This document shows positions 5,393-5,705 of a DNA stretch of 5,705 bases, piece by piece; the first letter of the stretch is position 1, and each line of letters starts with the position of its first letter. The stretch is from Methanosarcina sp. (lineage in GTDB: Archaea; Halobacteriota; Methanosarcinia; Methanosarcinales; Methanosarcinaceae). The stretch is from positions 1,000 to 6,704 of the forward strand of contig PMJC01000447.1 in NCBI GenBank assembly GCA_003157235.1, read 5' to 3'. Position numbers and translations under genes: made by a program. A model generated the notes under the pieces. It saw only the letters and a program-made list of their open reading frames with translations, ran no database searches and was not told where the DNA came from.

Positions 5393-5442
5393 CCGACCTA
5401 TCACTATATGACAGTAACTCTATAGGTTTTTAGATTGGTCGG
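5393..5442 (+). ncRNA. Foldable leader or small RNA segment
   Basis: CCGACC (5393-5398) pairs with GGTCGG (5437-5442); ATC/GAT extends this stem after one mismatch. An inner CTATA (5404-5408) pairs with TATAG (5421-5425), closing a 12-nt loop. An exclusive alternative is ACCTAT (5396-5401) with ATAGGT (5422-5427). The GC-rich arms stand out in AT-rich surroundings just after a TATA box. The predicted start near 5405 would cut the left arm, so the fold may act in DNA or in a transcript starting earlier. No known RNA family is recognised. Confidence 0.3.
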
Positions 5443-5537
5443 AAAAATGACTTACTCTGGGGTTATTAGAGAGACTTTTATTGAGAATCCTTTGGAATAA
5501 CATTACCTATCCAAAAAAATATCTTAAACGTCGAAGA

Positions 5538-5568
5538 GCAGCTCATTTTTGATATAACTAGTCGAAAC
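5538..5568. repeat. Dispersed repeat, copy 2
   Basis: The core GATATAACTAGTCGAAAC is 342 nt from copy 1 in the same orientation. Its right end forms the left arm of the tetraloop hairpin at 5563-5578. Confidence 0.5.
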
Positions 5569-5578
5569 TCCGGTTTCG
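5563..5578. repeat. Hairpin with C(UCCG)G tetraloop
   Basis: CGAAAC and GTTTCG form a perfect 6-bp stem closing the loop TCCG. In RNA read on the plus strand this is a C(UNCG)G tetraloop, one of the most stable loop types. On the minus strand the loop is CGGA and has no such stability, which favours plus-strand transcription. Confidence 0.5.
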
Positions 5579-5617
5579 TGTAGAAGAAAACTAAAAAAAT
5601 ATTAAGTAGAAGATTCA

Positions 5618-5634
5618 CTTATATTAATTATAAG
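5618..5634 (+). promoter_or_regulatory. Symmetric TATA element before the terminal CDS
   Basis: CTTATATTAATTATAAG is a near-perfect 17-bp dyad (CTTATA/TATAAG). Its left half gives a TATA box about 31 nt before the ATG at 5654. The symmetry could serve a repressor or allow transcription both ways, but AT-only dyads arise easily by chance here. Confidence 0.35.
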
Positions 5635-5653
5635 AAGTAAAAACGGTACTATC

Positions 5654-5705
5654 ATGCCACCCCCTTCCAAACTAACTCCTGATATAACCAAGCGAATTGG
5701 GAACA
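5654..5705 (+). CDS. Start of a probable helix-turn-helix protein (runs off the window)
   Basis: An ATG at 5654 opens a frame of 17 codons to the edge, MPPPSKLTPDITKRIGN. The pattern (G/P)-R/P-P-S/T-K-L-T-P-(D/E)-(I/V)..-(R/K)-I is the usual start of small homeodomain-like helix-turn-helix proteins, including phage terminase small subunits and mobile-element proteins. The ribosome binding site is weak (GGT, 8 nt before the ATG). The nearly symmetric CTTATATTAATTATAAG (5618-5634) contains a TATA-like element about 30 nt upstream, so the transcript could be almost leaderless. Too little is visible to name a function; a mobile-element origin is inferred from the family only. Confidence 0.5.
   Translation, partial: MPPPSKLTPDITKRIGN
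5676..5698. repeat. Dispersed repeat, weak copy 3 inside the terminal CDS
   Basis: It shares GATATAAC and CGAA with copy 2 (15 of 23 positions) and lies within codons 8-15 of the partial CDS at the window end. Copies 1 and 2 read in one plus frame give FDLTS and FDITSR, comparable with PDITKR here, so they may be decayed duplicates of this gene start. Confidence 0.3.

Larger units (their letters stand above)
4947..5653. other. Gene-less region with dispersed repeats and foldable elements
   Basis: Stops are dense in all frames. From left to right it holds an AT-only 14-bp palindrome (4972-4985) and a TA-dinucleotide run (about 5009-5020). Two overlapping small minus-strand frames (5066-5234) follow, then repeat copies at 5196-5226 and 5538-5568, an operator-like dyad with TATA box (5351-5382), a foldable segment (5393-5442) and a tetraloop hairpin (5563-5578). 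The bases just after the bioY break show no insertion-sequence terminal repeat that I recognise. Confidence 0.5.

Noticed and set aside
4162..5705. CRISPR array or complete insertion sequence in the gene-less right part
   Set aside because: There are no regularly spaced repeats of suitable length, no transposase frame and no terminal inverted repeat pair.

Overview
The window looks like chromosomal DNA of a methanogenic archaeon of the Methanosarcina type. It is AT-rich and has archaeal TATA boxes about 25-30 nt upstream of expected transcript starts, with no bacterial -35/-10 pairs. Shine-Dalgarno sites fit the archaeal 16S tail, and T-runs stand where transcription should stop. The tRNA gene has no encoded CCA, and the protein families present (TPR repeats, a papain-type peptidase with a lectin-like domain, a short ArgA-like acetyltransferase, BioY, Ig-like surface domains) are all common in Methanosarcina. 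The genus assignment rests on recognising these families, not on a database search.

Layout. Positions 1-260 hold the end of a TPR-repeat protein on the plus strand; its frame is closed by a TAA but continues with TPR-like codons to a second TAA at 300-302. Positions 303-616 are gene-poor. A membrane-anchored Ig-like surface domain is encoded on the minus strand at 617-1126; it has no signal peptide and is probably cut at its 5' end. An AT-rich spacer leads to a well-formed promoter and ribosome binding site for a secreted cysteine peptidase (1611-3182, plus). Convergent to it lies an ArgA-like GNAT acetyltransferase (3368-3823, minus) with a probable TTG start. A tRNA-Arg(CCT) gene follows at 4087-4161 (minus), with its own TATA box and T-run terminator.

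The last 1.5 kb (4162-5705) is mostly non-coding and looks like decayed or accessory DNA, but it is the most structured part. It holds a large stem-loop (4711-4762) and a 41-residue remnant of the biotin transporter subunit BioY that still has a ribosome binding site (4821-4946). Two or three copies of a short dispersed repeat follow. There is also an operator-like dyad next to a strong TATA box, succeeded by a foldable leader, and a hairpin capped by a C(UCCG)G tetraloop. The window ends in the first 17 codons of a probable helix-turn-helix protein running off the edge.

The intact genes do not form an operon; each appears to be its own transcription unit. Three separate decay signs (the TPR stop, the surface protein without a signal peptide, the truncated bioY) suggest a locus under weak selection. 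No complete new multi-gene system is visible. The best candidates for something undescribed are the structured, gene-less elements at 4711-4762 and 5351-5580.
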